The position numbers and the translations under genes are program-made. The notes beneath the pieces were generated by a model. It was not told the DNA's origin. It searched no databases and saw only the letters and a program-made list of their open reading frames with translations. A DNA stretch of 64,000 bases, taken from Picochlorum sp. 'celeri'. Lineage: Eukaryota; Chlorophyta; Trebouxiophyceae. The DNA lies in NCBI GenBank assembly GCA_010909725.1, contig JAACMV010000016.1, forward strand, positions 1,031,501-1,095,500, written 5' to 3'. Below, in pieces: positions 21,545-32,042 of this stretch. Positions within the stretch are counted from its first letter, which is position 1. Every line of letters starts with the position of its first letter.

Positions 21545-21974
21545 TGATGATATATGATCTGTTTCACACTGTGAGAGAGAGGAAATAAATACTGAGAGTA
21601 ACGATATTGTATGTATGCATGATATGAGAGGATTCAGTCAGGCATGGTATCGATACCCAGATGTGCCAACAAGAATGTCAAGATGTATACCAAGCATCAA
21701 TTTGATGATAGTACTGTTATATTCCGTTGATTTTGTTATTCTGTGTTCTCATCGGTTGTTTTTGAGAACGTCAAGTTCACATGTACATGTAATCAGCACT
21801 TTGTTTGTGACATTATTATTGTTTTGTTTGTTTTGGCAAATGGCCACTGAAAGAAACCTGCAGTCTTCTTCCAGAATATGAACAATATCTAATAATAATA
21901 ATAATTAATGAATTTCCACAGCGTTATAGAACCAAAGGCAGCCTGATTGAGCACAAATCAATCAAATTGTCCAC
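21545..21974. other. Intergenic region, kinase to CDC73
   Basis: AT-rich, no gene recognised. It contains (AAT)n-like sequence near 21890-21910 just upstream of CDC73 and a short TCACA-TGTGA stem about 20 bp after the kinase stop. Confidence 0.4.
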
Positions 21975-23369
21975 ATGGAAGCACTCGTTGCTGTGAGAGA
22001 GACGTTTCTCTCCAAACAACTCGACTCATTAGAAAAACATGAAGGATTATATGATTTTGGATCAAACTATGGGGCCTATCCAGAGATGTACAAGACGCCA
22101 TACAAATCCCAAGAGGGGAAGGGGGCGTTTTATACTCTCGATACAATTGTATTCTTTGCAAAGAGATTAGGCACTGGATTTAGATTTGGTGAGTATGTGC
22201 GTGCTGCGAAGGAGGCTGGGGTAGAGACGATCAAATTGATCGATAGAAAGGTGGGTGTGCTTCTTTCTTGAATACTGCCTTGTCCACTGTGCAGGAATAT
22301 CATCATGATGATGTGTATGTGCATGTAGCATTTGGAGGATTACTTGACTGGAAAGATTGATTCATCAGAATACATACTCCCGGATCAGTTGCCCCTTCAG
22401 GACACGTCTGGCACAGGCGTCTCTGAGCTGCGAGGGACAAAGAGACCTCTTGCAGCAGAGCCTGAAGCACAGGAGGAAGACGATGCGTTGAAGACAATTC
22501 TATCAAACGAGTTGAGATTGAGAAATAGAAATACAATGTTGTCGGTTCCAGGGAGGAGTTTCGATACTGTGATCACTGTATTGGAGCATGTGGCACGGGA
22601 AGAGCTTCAGCAGGCTGCCAAGGCTGGTGGCATGGCCAAGTCTGTGACGGCTCCGCGTTCATCTGGTCGTTTCCAAAGAGAGACTACGACCGATGCTGCA
22701 GTGAAGCAAATGGGAGCCGGGGCACTTGGTATCCAAAATGTTGGGTTTGGTGGTGCGCAAGCACCAAAACCAATGCGTCGGGCGCAACCAGAGGAGCATG
22801 CTGTGAAACAGCCTCTGGTGGTACCCAGGCCAATGAGCAAGGCGGCATCTCCGACCAAGCCAAAGGCTACGCCGCTAATTCTTGTACCCCCTGCGGCCAG
22901 TGCGATTTTAAACATGTATAATATCAAAGAGTTTCTGGAAAAGGGAGTGTTTGTTCCACCAGATGTGGCCAGATCCAAAGCCCCCAAGAAACCTTCATAT
23001 GAGCGATGCATGCGGTCAGAGGGTAAGAGTAAACCCGTCAAATATCATATTACGGATAAAGATCCGACAAAGAAGGAAGACTGGGATAGACTCGTTGCGG
23101 TGTGTTGTCTTGGAAAGACGTGGCAATTTAAAAAGTGGCCCTTCAAAGGGGCCTCCTCTGGAGACATGGTAGACACTTTTTTACGAGTCGCAGGCGTGTT
23201 TTTTCATTACGCGGACGAGCCTATAGATCCTCTTGTGAAGCAGTGGAACGTAAAGATGATTCCCATCAGTAGACATACGCGAGACACGGATGAGGCAGCC
23301 ATGAGAGCTTTCTGGTCACACATGGATGCCTTTTTGAGTTCGAGGCAACGATCCAACGTCTTGTTTTGA
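21975..23369 (+). CDS. CDC73: CDC73/parafibromin, PAF1 complex subunit
   Basis: Exons 21975-22250 and 22329-23369 with a 78-bp phase-0 intron encode 438 residues. The N-terminal part (AYPEMYKTPYKSQEGKGAFYTL, HLEDYLTGK) is as in parafibromin. The C-terminal Ras-like CDC73 domain is strongly conserved: PLILVPPAASAILNMYNIKE, FLEKGVFVPPDV, LVAVCCLGKTWQFKKWPFKG, FFHYADEPIDPLVKQWNVKM, and a final helix ending DAFLSSRQRSNVLF. As part of the PAF1 complex it couples RNA polymerase II elongation to histone H2B ubiquitination and H3 methylation. TGTAA lies at 23403-23407. Confidence 0.95.
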
Positions 23370-23466
23370 CCCTCTTTTTCTTTTTCTCACACACATACAC
23401 GGTGTAAAAGGAATGTTGTATTACATAGATATGTTGTGTTCATCATCAATCTCAAGCAGAAAATCC

Positions 23467-24990
23467 TCAATTCTTAAACTCGAGCATCATATTATTGTCT
23501 GGTGCAAGTCCGATGCATGCTCTGAAAATATTCTCAAGCATGGCCCTCTGCTTTGCAAGGGCATTCACGACTGGTGTTCCTTCTGGCACGAGAGGAGCCT
23601 TTGTCAGGTACGACAAGAGCACTGCCACGGGGTGGAAGTTGTGGAAATCAGCTTCGCCACCCTTCTTCACCTCAATCCTGGTCAACAACTCTGCCAAAAT
23701 CACCAAATCCAAGATGATTGGGGCAGCGAGAAGAGAATCTTCGCAGGTGTTATGCATCACAATAGTATTGCGACCGCCCATGAAAATCTCGGACGTGTAC
23801 TCGTCCATGGCTCTCTTGGAGTCACCGACATATGGAACATACTTGATCACAACAGTATGATCTGGATGCTCTCCTGGAGCGTAGAGAATCGAGTTGGAAG
23901 CAACCATATCATCCACCACATTTGATTTGGAAATTTCCTTGGATCTAAACGTCTGCGGAGCAGACAGATTCATTCCATCATTATTTCCCAGATGATTGTA
24001 TGACACAATACTGGTGGGCTTGATTCCAGCACCCACCAAAAAGTCAACCAACACGCTCTTCATCTTTGTCTGTCCACTCTTGAAATCATCCCCTCCGATC
24101 AAAACATTATTCTTCACAGCCAGCTCAATCAATCCAGGAACAAATGTATTCTGTGGAGATCCATTCACAAACGGCACACCCTCCAAGATGCATGCCACAG
24201 CATGCAATGTCGATGGAGACACCTCCTTCTCACCCTTTTCAATGGACTTGATCAAATTATCAGCTGTATCATTCACACCCTCCATCACCTCAGAGTACCT
24301 CTCGGTATTCGCAGTCCACAACACCACAATCTTATCAACCCCACGCTCCTGCTTGAACTGACGAATCTGAGCCCTCACAGCCTCCACCTGCTCATGCTTA
24401 CTTCCCTTGATCACATTCGTAGCACGCTCTGACTGATTCGCAGCAATAAACTCTGGATCGTAGATACCAGGAAGAGGCACCAAATCCTTCATGTGTGGCA
24501 CCAGCTGACGCTGCAACTCCACATCCAACACCTGAGCACGTTCCATCGCATCCGCCAAATTCAATCCAGAAATGTCCCATCCACCGAGCTCAATATCATT
24601 TGGATTCACCATTGGCAACAGACTCTTGAATGGGGTGTACACCTCCTCCCCATTCATATTCCCCACGCGGCACGTGGCAGCCTGCGTCAGCGAACCCCAG
24701 TAGTTTGGCGTCCTCAAACCTTCCTTGGTCATCCATGTAATACCATGTTTATTCGCCAAAATACCTCCTGTAACAGTAGTTCCATTGTTTCCTCCCCATC
24801 CAACAAGCATGACACCCAATTTTGGTACCCGCGTATCCGTCTTGAATTCGTATTCTGTGCTGACTGGCGTTACAGTCACAGCATCCCCGGATTGGGTCAC
24901 CTCTGTGTGTTCATACTGATATTTTGACACAATAGAGTCATTGGAATACTGAACTTTGTCAGAATTCACCTTGAAATTTTCAACCAGCAT
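23467..24990 (-). CDS. INO1: Inositol-3-phosphate synthase
   Basis: Intronless, 507 residues, the usual length. NAD-binding motif [21 protein letters not shown], then [67 protein letters not shown] and [25 protein letters not shown], all diagnostic. It isomerises glucose-6-phosphate to 1L-myo-inositol-3-phosphate, the committed step to inositol phospholipids, phytate and GPI anchors (compare GAA1 at 32805). No transit peptide, so it is the cytosolic form. A minus-strand TGTAA lies at 23421-23425. Convergent with CDC73, about 97 bp between stops. Confidence 0.97.
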   Translation of the reverse strand: MLVENFKVNSDKVQYSNDSIVSKYQYEHTEVTQSGDAVTVTPVSTEYEFKTDTRVPKLGVMLVGWGGNNGTTVTGGILANKHGITWMTKEGLRTPNYWGSLTQAATCRVGNMNGEEVYTPFKSLLPMVNPNDIELGGWDISGLNLADAMERAQVLDVELQRQLVPHMKDLVPLPGIYDPEFIAANQSERATNVIKGSKHEQVEAVRAQIRQFKQERGVDKIVVLWTANTERYSEVMEGVNDTADNLIKSIEKGEKEVSPSTLHAVACILEGVPFVNGSPQNTFVPGLIELAVKNNVLIGGDDFKSGQTKMKSVLVDFLVGAGIKPTSIVSYNHLGNNDGMNLSAPQTFRSKEISKSNVVDDMVASNSILYAPGEHPDHTVVIKYVPYVGDSKRAMDEYTSEIFMGGRNTIVMHNTCEDSLLAAPIILDLVILAELLTRIEVKKGGEADFHNFHPVAVLLSYLTKAPLVPEGTPVVNALAKQRAMLENIFRACIGLAPDNNMMLEFKN

Positions 24991-25361
24991 TGTTGTCGAG
25001 TGGTTCAGCCGTCGAATGGAATGATCGAGAACAATGTATCCACAACAATGGCAGTGGGTGTCCTACAATACAAGTTTATCTTTAGAAGATTGTAAATAGA
25101 TGAATTTGGAACGGCCGAGGTTGGCGGTGGTCGGTGGACTGGACGCATTTGGCCATGTCTCACGCGATGGTTGACAATTGACAGTCAACCTCATTCTATG
25201 GATCTATATCACGATGATCCCATTGAATAGATGGGTTGACCGGAGTACTACTATTTTTTCTATAGTATTCTCCCTAATTGGCGTTGTTTCTGTGTATATT
25301 AAAGAACAGCCAATATTAGCTGGTTGTCGTGAGTATAAAAAGATATTCAAAGAAGAAATCC
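24991..25361. promoter_or_regulatory. Divergent promoter region with TTGAC inverted repeat
   Basis: This spacer lies between head-to-head INO1 and the CCHC-WW gene. It holds an inverted repeat GGTTGAC(8)GTCAACC at 25169-25190; TTGAC is the core of plant WRKY sites, but function is unproven. No gene is seen. Confidence 0.35.
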
Positions 25362-25808
25362 ATGGAGTTGCACCACAAGCTACGAAGGGATCCTTCGTGG
25401 CATCCCAATTCGTGCAATATTTGTGGTCAGCTTGGGCATCAAGCAGCGACGTGTTCAACCGGTACTGTGAATTGGAAAAATATATATGGTCCAAGGGCGT
25501 TTCTTAGACAGCCTACGGTGTTTCCGAGCGACGTGGATAGGGCCATGGAGAAGAAGAGGGTGAATATCAAGGCTTTAGAGGAGGACCTGGATAGGTATCT
25601 GCAAGGGGATGGAGGGGTGATGACGCATGCAAAGAATATTACAACAACAGTGGGACAGCGTGGTCCGCCGAGGCAGGTTCAGAGGCAGGTTGTGGAGGAG
25701 CCTGACCTGCCGGACGGGTGGGCTGCGGCAAAGGATGCGCAGGGCAAGGTGTATTATTGGCACAAGGAGACGAAACAAGTACAGTGGCAGCGACCGACAG
25801 CGGCGTGA
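25362..25808 (+). CDS. CCHC zinc-knuckle plus WW domain protein
   Basis: 148 residues from the ATG at 25362. An N-terminal CCHC knuckle is complete (CNICGQLGHQAATC) and is followed by TVNWKNIYGPRAF, a segment that accompanies this knuckle in plant zinc-knuckle proteins. After a charged linker a C-terminal WW domain has both signature tryptophans and a closing proline: LPDGWAAAKDAQGKVYYWHK then KQVQWQRP. CCHC knuckles bind RNA and WW domains bind Pro-rich ligands, so a splicing or mRNA-processing adaptor is a reasonable inference. The frame is open upstream but without ATG. Confidence 0.8.
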   Translation: MELHHKLRRDPSWHPNSCNICGQLGHQAATCSTGTVNWKNIYGPRAFLRQPTVFPSDVDRAMEKKRVNIKALEEDLDRYLQGDGGVMTHAKNITTTVGQRGPPRQVQRQVVEEPDLPDGWAAAKDAQGKVYYWHKETKQVQWQRPTAA

Positions 25809-25847
25809 CTGGAATGCATGTGTAGTAGTTGTAGTTACAAAGCAGTA

Positions 25848-25874
25848 TCCCATGAATGGGACAATCCCATTCAT
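25848..25874. terminator. Overlapping alternative hairpins 3' of the CCHC-WW gene
   Basis: About 40 nt after the stop, TCCCAT (25848-25853) can pair with ATGGGA (25856-25861). The same strand ATGAATGGGA (25852-25861) pairs perfectly over 10 bp with TCCCATTCAT (25865-25874). The two stems exclude each other. Possible 3'-end or mRNA-stability element; function not established. Confidence 0.4.
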
Positions 25875-26109
25875 CTTTATGTATTTATTTATTCAGACGT
25901 GGCAGTGAAAGTTCAAAAGATGACTGCCATAGATACAGTGTAAGAGTGAAAGAATTTCAAGCACATATATCTGTCCCAACGATGATGAGGAGAATAATAA
26001 TAATGGGTATCCATCCATCCAGGTGTCCACAATTTGCAGTATCAATGTCATGGGACTCCCTGCGGATCAATCTCGCTGCACTCCTCCTCCAACTAGTAGT
26101 AGTATATTA

Positions 26110-27226
26110 TTATTGTTGTTGTTGTTGCCCGGTAAATCCAGGCATGGCTGGCCCAGGGTAGAGTGGTTGTGGGGCACTGGGAAATGCTGCTGGGGCTGCC
26201 ATGGGCGGCATGGCATATGCATATCCCGGATGGACCGCCATTCGTGCACCCACTGCCATATTACCATTCGATGGGATACGAGGACTCTGCTTCTGCTTGT
26301 ATCCGAATGGATTCTTGCTAAACTGCACTCTGATGGCACCCCGGTCAGAAGACTCGAGAACCAGCCCCTGATGCTGTTTATGGCACTCGATAGCAGACTT
26401 TGTGTCTGCAAATTCAATAAAGGCTGATATGCCCTTTGATGTCCTTGCAATCTTGAGTTGCTGGAACCCTGGCTGCTTTCCAAACACGTGGTTCAATTCA
26501 TCTTCGCTGACACCTTCCGTCAAGTTGCCTATGAACAAGGTATTGCAAGGCGGATTATCCTTCTCTCCTTTGCCCCCAACCACTGGTCGAAACTGCAACG
26601 GTGGGGCCACAACAGCGGCACCTGGTGCAAAGGCATACGCCGGTCCACCAGGAAAGATTGGAACCTGCTGTTGCTGCTGCTGCGCATCCATCTGATCCAT
26701 CACCACACCATTCCCATTCATAGCCACATTCACATCGTGCTGATGATTGTTACTTGGCTGCAAAGACGCTTCCCCTGGTTGTTCACCAGTAGATTGATCC
26801 AGAGCTTCTTCTCCAACAACACGCGCTGTCAGGGTAACATTCTCGTCAAACTCGCACCCAGATATGCATCGTGCAGCATGTTTGGCAGAGAAGACCTCGT
26901 TGAACACCAATGTCCCCGTCACGTGGCTGTCCTTCCGTTCAACCTTGCAATCCTGTAGTAGCGTATGACCACCGTCAGAAACCACGCACTGGAATCCATC
27001 GCATGCAATAACAAAAACAAGGTCGATATAGTAGTACCTGAAAGCCAGGAAGAAAGCGAGCGAAATTTCGAATCTCCCGATCACGCACATCCACAGGAAA
27101 CCCCTCGACGACGACATCTATCGACTGTGCGAATCCTTGGTTGGGAGGATATACTGCATACGTTGCCAATGTCTCCTGAGGCAGTGCTGCAGTATACGCC
27201 ACATCGTATGGCGTCGCAAGCATCAT
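26110..27226 (-). CDS. RNA-binding protein with two RRM domains
   Basis: Exons 27226-27038 and 26988-26110 with a short 49-bp phase-0 intron encode 355 residues. RRM1 starts at SIDVVVEGFPVDVRDREIRN in exon 1 and continues across the intron (GTLVFNEVFSAKHAARCI). RRM2 is canonical: NTLFIGNLTEGVSEDELNHV as RNP2 and GISAFIEFADTKSAIECHKQ as RNP1. The linker has polyQ, and the C-terminus is Gly/Pro/Ala-rich ending in a Gln run. The architecture (two separated RRMs, Q-rich linker) resembles WHI3/Scw1 or plant Mei2-like relatives that bind mRNAs in the cytoplasm. The exact family is uncertain. The Gln-coding runs are likely length-variable. Confidence 0.82.
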
Positions 27227-27516
27227 TGTCGTTTGGGCCCTCCGGGTTCCTTCTCGTCAAAGAATCTCTTGTTGGGTTGAATATGACTCGTATAGTACAG
27301 ATATATGACAAGAAAAACTAAAATCAATTTATATAATGGCCTCCCAGGGGGGAATTCGTGGGCAAGACCTCTGCACCTGCCATGGTGCCTAGAGATGGTG
27401 GGAACATTAGTTTTTTTTCTTCTGTGGAGTGGATAGACAAGATATGAGCGAGTGAGTGATAGTGCGACCATTTACACAGTAGAGTAGGGTAGAAGAATTC
27501 AACAACAGTGTCAATC

Positions 27517-28413
27517 TTACTTGGCTGAGAAGGCTGGATGTTCAAGGATGGCCTCAAAGAGTCGAGTGCCACGGAGCGCATTGGTCAATGGCAAATGTCC
27601 CTTTGGTGCATCAGACTCGTACTTGAATTCTTGAGGCCATTTTCTGTAAACATCATTCTCTCCTTGCACCCAATCGATTGCTCTGAAGAAGCGGATCCAC
27701 TGTCTCCTATTCTGAATCCACATCTGTCTCTGCACTTTGTATCCAAACTTTCCATTGCTTGCTGCCGACCAGAGGGCATCCAAGGTGGTCATATCTTCGA
27801 CTGGAATTTTTTTCACTTCTGACCAGTACACCCAGTTTCTCTCCTGTGCTCCAGGGCCAGCAGCCTCGATGAGCTTGGCACGGGTCTCATCTTCTGCCTC
27901 CCTCCACTTTTGCTCGGCGAGCAAATCCCTCAACGCAGTGTAGTCTACACCTACTCCGCTCTTCAGCTCCACATCCTTGATATCCACTTTGGAGACGGAG
28001 CTCGAGGACGTGCGGGATGGCATGCCACCAAGCCCAGCTGGGGGAGCTGCTCCGAGGAGAGAAGATCCCGAAGCACTGCTGCTGCTACCACTTTGTTTAT
28101 TGCTATCGCTTTTAGCATCCTTTGTATTCGTTGATGAGGGCGTTGGTGTACCTCCTAACAATGAAGAACCACTACGTGGAGCACCACCCAACAGGGAGGA
28201 TCCAGACACACTGCTGCTGCTGCTGCTGCTTCCCGACGAGCCTTCTCCTTCTGCCCGCACGCACACTCGCGGATACCCAGAATGTGTTCTCTGATATGTA
28301 CTAATGGTCTTGGTTGAGGACCCATATCCCATACAGGTCGTACGGTGAGGCACTCTGCGTCCAACAAAGGGCGACGTGTTCCATCGAACACCTCCTGACT
28401 GTAACGCCTGCAT
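27517..28413 (-). CDS. GUN4: GUN4, tetrapyrrole-binding regulator of Mg-chelatase
   Basis: Intronless, 298 residues. It has an N-terminal plastid transit-like region to about residue 50, then a Ser/Gly linker with three copies of a GSSLLG motif (SGSSLLGGAPRSGSSLLGGTP and SGSSLLGAAP). The GUN4 core starts at VDYTALRDLLAEQKWREAED and includes WVYWSEVKKIPVEDMTTLD, LWSAASNGKFGYKVQRQMW and FFRAIDWV, with FKYESDAPKGHLP near the end. GUN4 binds protoporphyrin and Mg-protoporphyrin and activates the CHLH subunit in chlorophyll synthesis and plastid signalling. The core matches the cyanobacterial and plant forms; the linker repeats are unusual. A minus-strand TGTAA lies at 27472-27476. Confidence 0.95.
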   Translation of the reverse strand: MQALQSGGVRWNTSPFVGRRVPHRTTCMGYGSSTKTISTYQRTHSGYPRVCVRAEGEGSSGSSSSSSSVSGSSLLGGAPRSGSSLLGGTPTPSSTNTKDAKSDSNKQSGSSSSASGSSLLGAAPPAGLGGMPSRTSSSSVSKVDIKDVELKSGVGVDYTALRDLLAEQKWREAEDETRAKLIEAAGPGAQERNWVYWSEVKKIPVEDMTTLDALWSAASNGKFGYKVQRQMWIQNRRQWIRFFRAIDWVQGENDVYRKWPQEFKYESDAPKGHLPLTNALRGTRLFEAILEHPAFSAK

Positions 28414-28776
28414 TGATCGTGTATTGCCCTATTTGGATTACACTGGATAATGTAGTTTTTATTTCTGTCTTCGGAAGCTGCGTTTGGGGTCTCAAATAGG
28501 TGCCATTACCCAGTCTTATCTTGGTAGGAGATCGGATACAGTCATAGAGACAGACTTATTCGGTACAATGCAAACTTGTTTGCTTTCTTACTCCCTTTAC
28601 TCCATGCTTCTTGCATTTTATATACAATTTCATGTTTTTTGGGGGTATTGGAGACCGTTCGGGGTGCGCATGTTGGTAGACTGCGGCGATATACAGTTCA
28701 ATTCATGTGCATCATGAAAACGACATGATTTACGCGACATAGTAGTACAATACAGTATCGTGTCGAGGATCCAAGC
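28414..28776. other. Divergent promoter region, GUN4 / MED17
   Basis: 363-bp AT-rich spacer between head-to-head genes. Short frames have no domain features; no gene is seen. Confidence 0.4.
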
Positions 28777-30237
28777 ATGTCCTTTAGTGGATATTATCCT
28801 TTGGGGTTGAGATCGAAGGATCAGGAGGCTGCTGTGGTTGTTCCGGACTCTATTGGTCCTGAAGGGGAGGAGGTTACCACAGGCTATAGGGAGGAGAATC
28901 AATGGGGGTTGTACCAGACATGCGACAAGGTTCGAGAGAGTCATAGGAAGAAGCGTTTGGGGGATGAGGAGCAGGAGCAGGAGGAGGAGGAGCAAGGCAT
29001 GATGAGAAATCCCCAAAAGGTTATTGATGGTCTCATGGAGGTTCGGTCCGAGCTGGATATTGTGATGGATATTGTTCAGGTGGCAGAAGAGCAGCAGTTT
29101 TTGTCATTGACACATATACCTCACACGGTTGATGCGAGGGTTGCTGCGAGACAGGACATGGTGCGGCAAGGGCTCAAGAGGCAGCAATTGAAAGCTATCG
29201 CACAGAGGTTGCAGGAAGCGTCAGGGGAAATGAAAAAGTCGTACATGGATATGAGATTTTTAGATGAGGTGAGGGAGCTGAGGAAGAGGTGGCTGGTGAA
29301 GGAATATAGGGTTGCTGGGGGCAATGTGTTGAAGGAGGATTGTGTGTGTGTTGACATCTCCTTCAGCGTTGAGAGGGAGAATGAGTCAATGGTGGGCGAT
29401 AGAGATTCTTTAGGAAAGCACAAATTTGTGATTGCGGCTGGACAGGATGGAGAGGCGTGTGCTCTGCTGCCACATGTTCAGGAGGATGAGAAGGAAAATG
29501 TTGTGGTGGTTGGATGGCAACAGATTGACAAGGCGCTGCGCCGTCTACAGATGAGGAGGGCGTGGAAGTATATTAATGCGAGGCTAGAATCAGAATCGGA
29601 GAGATTGTCTCAGTCGTTGGGGATACACCCTGAAGTCCATGCTGCTGTCATGCGACTGGCTGCGCGGTCAAGCATGGATGACTGCCCCATGGACATGGAG
29701 CCGGACGGGTATCATGCGGTATCTGGGTATAAAGATGTGCACGAATTCTCCATGACTGATCTGTGCGCGTCTCTATTCAAGGAAAAGGCGCTGTCCATGT
29801 TGGCAGAAGCAATCACATGGCATAGAGTCCCTTTGATTGTTCGTCAGGCAACCCCCACGAAGCCGAAAAGCTTCCTCGAAGACATGTGTATATGGATTAC
29901 AAATGTCTCTTTGTGGCATGATGTGTCCAACCGTGTGGCAGCGGCAGGAAATCCGTCGGCGACGCTGGATGATTTTGTTCACAGGCTGTCTTCACTGTCC
30001 AAGGGTATTCGTGCTTCGGTGATGTTGTACAGTGGATCTGATTCAGAATCGTTGGTTGGATCCATTCAAATGAAAGAGAATGGTGCAATGGTGTGGGAAC
30101 CTGCCATGGATCATGATAAAAGCATCACTGGCATGCACTCTGGAATGAACATGGGTCGACTGGAAGTGACACACATTGTCCGAGAGGTCATCAAGGATGG
30201 CCCCTGTCGAATCCAGATAAACTACGGCGATGAATGA
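28777..30237 (+). CDS. MED17: Mediator complex subunit 17
   Basis: Intronless, 486 residues. The Med17 signature is the block RQDMVRQGLKRQQLKAIAQR followed by LQEASGEMKKSYMDMRFLDE and VRELRKRWLVKE, where plant and animal MED17 have a similar QLKAVGERLLEGA...LRLRQNW segment. An acidic segment (DEEQEQEEEEQG) precedes it. MED17 (yeast Srb4) is the core scaffold of the Mediator head and contacts MED18-MED20, so it would partner the MED18 encoded at 12993. The protein is shorter than plant MED17 (about 650 residues). The next gene starts within tens of bases; TGTAA at 30269-30273 lies just before that ATG. Confidence 0.82.
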   Translation: MSFSGYYPLGLRSKDQEAAVVVPDSIGPEGEEVTTGYREENQWGLYQTCDKVRESHRKKRLGDEEQEQEEEEQGMMRNPQKVIDGLMEVRSELDIVMDIVQVAEEQQFLSLTHIPHTVDARVAARQDMVRQGLKRQQLKAIAQRLQEASGEMKKSYMDMRFLDEVRELRKRWLVKEYRVAGGNVLKEDCVCVDISFSVERENESMVGDRDSLGKHKFVIAAGQDGEACALLPHVQEDEKENVVVVGWQQIDKALRRLQMRRAWKYINARLESESERLSQSLGIHPEVHAAVMRLAARSSMDDCPMDMEPDGYHAVSGYKDVHEFSMTDLCASLFKEKALSMLAEAITWHRVPLIVRQATPTKPKSFLEDMCIWITNVSLWHDVSNRVAAAGNPSATLDDFVHRLSSLSKGIRASVMLYSGSDSESLVGSIQMKENGAMVWEPAMDHDKSITGMHSGMNMGRLEVTHIVREVIKDGPCRIQINYGDE

Positions 30238-30274
30238 TAACCCCCTCTATAATAATATAAGTATTTATTGTAAG

Positions 30275-31207
30275 ATGATGAATCCAGGGTGTATGGCGGT
30301 TGGGTTTGCAGAAAGTGAGTTGACATGCAGACCAGAAAGTTCAACATCTCGCAAGGATCCTCGAGCTTTTATCCTGCTCCATAGGAACAAAATAGTATCA
30401 CATCCTTCTCAGAAATTGGAATTTTCAGCAGATGAGCTGGAAGGCCTCGGAAAGAGCAATCTTTGTGTCGAAGAAGGAGAAGAACACCACATGTATCTTG
30501 GCCATGACCATTCTGGAGTGGCGTACTTTGCCATCGACCTTGGAGATGATTATAATATCGATGAAACGTTCGAGTTACATGACATGAGGTCGTTGATGAA
30601 TGAATGCACGTCACGAGTGGCAATGTCTAGGGCTGGGCTTGCAGTGGCACTTGGTCGGTGGCACTCTAGGACGAGATTTTGTTCTCGCTGCGGCACAACA
30701 ACAATGCCTCATAAGCGAGGTACCCGTAGAATCTGTGAAAATGGCCATACTCAATATCCTAGGACGGATCCCGTCGCTATTGTTGCAGTAGAGCACCCTG
30801 AAGGCCACTCACTGTTGCTTGGTCGGAGCCAGAAAATTGTGAACAAGAATATGCTCACATGCTTGTCTGGTTTTGTCGATTTTGGTGAGACAGTTCAGCA
30901 AGCAGCTGCCAGAGAAGTTCGGGAGGAATCTGGAGTCCTTGTGGACAGAGTTGAAATGGTCTGCTCACAGCCCTGGCCACTTGGTCGTGGGGGAAACCAT
31001 GAGATTATGATTGGATGCTATGCCATTGCAACAACAACAGACATTTTCATGGATCCTGAAGAGATGGATATTGTACGTTGGGTCCACTTTCGAGACATTA
31101 AAAGGGCGATACAGGAGGAAACGACAGAGTTTCAAATTCCTCCTGCATATGCACTAGCACACTCTCTTCTCACTTGGTGGGTCGAGAAAAAGTCCTTCAA
31201 GTTGTAG
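30275..31207 (+). CDS. NADH pyrophosphatase, NudC/NUDT12 type Nudix hydrolase
   Basis: 310 residues from the ATG at 30275; an earlier ATG at 30230 overlaps the MED17 stop and is less likely. Zinc ribbon FCSRCGTTTMPHKRGTRRIC is followed by QYPRTDPVAIVAV, the NudC hallmark. The Nudix box is intact: GFVDFGETVQQAAAREVREE with SG after it. The family trait SQPWPLGRGG (SQPWPFP-like) follows. These enzymes cleave NADH, or NAD caps from RNA, to NMNH and AMP. The C-terminus ...KKSFKL ends in FKL, near the peroxisomal PTS1 consensus; plant and animal relatives are often peroxisomal. Only 38 bp separate it from MED17. Confidence 0.92.
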   Translation: MMNPGCMAVGFAESELTCRPESSTSRKDPRAFILLHRNKIVSHPSQKLEFSADELEGLGKSNLCVEEGEEHHMYLGHDHSGVAYFAIDLGDDYNIDETFELHDMRSLMNECTSRVAMSRAGLAVALGRWHSRTRFCSRCGTTTMPHKRGTRRICENGHTQYPRTDPVAIVAVEHPEGHSLLLGRSQKIVNKNMLTCLSGFVDFGETVQQAAAREVREESGVLVDRVEMVCSQPWPLGRGGNHEIMIGCYAIATTTDIFMDPEEMDIVRWVHFRDIKRAIQEETTEFQIPPAYALAHSLLTWWVEKKSFKL

Positions 31208-31260
31208 TCAATGTCAACGGAAATAAATAAATCAATAAATAAATAATCAAGTACGCAAGA

Positions 31261-31785
31261 TCATTCGTGCAGCCATAAATGATCGTGTAATTGCTGTGCA
31301 TTTGCTCCAAAAAACTGGTCCACCTTTTTCCCTCTTCTGTAGACAGCAAAGGTTGGCGTATATTCCACGCCCTGGGCACCTTCAGACAGGTAATCAACCT
31401 GTGCAACACCATATTTGAGAGAGTCGAACAACTTTGACAGGGCAATCATGTGAGGGAACATTTCATGACAGTGGGTACACCAAGATGACCCAAAGTTCAC
31501 AACAGCAGTGTCTTTCCTCGTCTTGAACAGAAACTCTTCCATATCGTCGTCAGTCCGAATACCAGACATGTTTGGAAGAATCTTTTGCAATGGACAAGCC
31601 TTCTTGACGGGCTGCGTGGTACACAAACAGTGTGTGAGAAGAGGTCAGTACCTACTAACGTTTTTTCCGCAAAGATCAGCCCAGTACTATATACTCACCT
31701 TTCTACGCGACCATGACACTGGTTTAAATCTTTTAGATGGCCGATCGGTCCTCGATGCCGCCAGCCAAGACCAGCTGTCGAGCAT
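31261..31785 (-). CDS. Thioredoxin-like protein (TRX-like 3-3 type)
   Basis: Exons 31785-31699 and 31611-31261 (87-bp phase-0 intron with GTGAGT donor) encode 145 residues. Exon 1 is basic and Trp/Arg-rich (SWSWLAASRTDRPSKRFKP). The thioredoxin fold has the active site FGSSWCTHCHEMFPHM (WCTHC, compare WCGPC), the cis-Pro in VEYTPTFAVYRRGKKVDQFF and the usual strands. The closest plant type is the thioredoxin-like 3-3 group, whose electron donor is unclear. If exon 1 is wrong, an internal ATG at 31569 gives a 103-residue form that still has the whole fold. Confidence 0.82.
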
Positions 31786-32042
31786 TTCACCGTGTTGTTG
31801 GGTTCAGGGAAAAAGCAACAAAGGCCAATCGTTTGCAACGATATCTCAATCACGGATGGATAGTAGTGTGAAGAGATACTCTACATGTTCTTTTAAGTCT
31901 TTCGAAAATCAGAGGCAAAGATCGAGATGACAAAGATTTGGGAAGAACGCCAGGTCACACATCATCGGTCATTTAAGGGATTTGATGGGTTACGATGCTC
32001 AAACTATCCTCAGCCATTCGATGGTGCATTCCGATTGATTGA

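Noticed and set aside
26600..26700. CAG/CTG-type triplet runs (also near 28180-28230 and 48590-48620)
   Set aside because: They encode Gln or Ser runs in the RRM, GUN4 and DDI1 proteins; ordinary low-complexity coding repeats, not CRISPR or satellite arrays.
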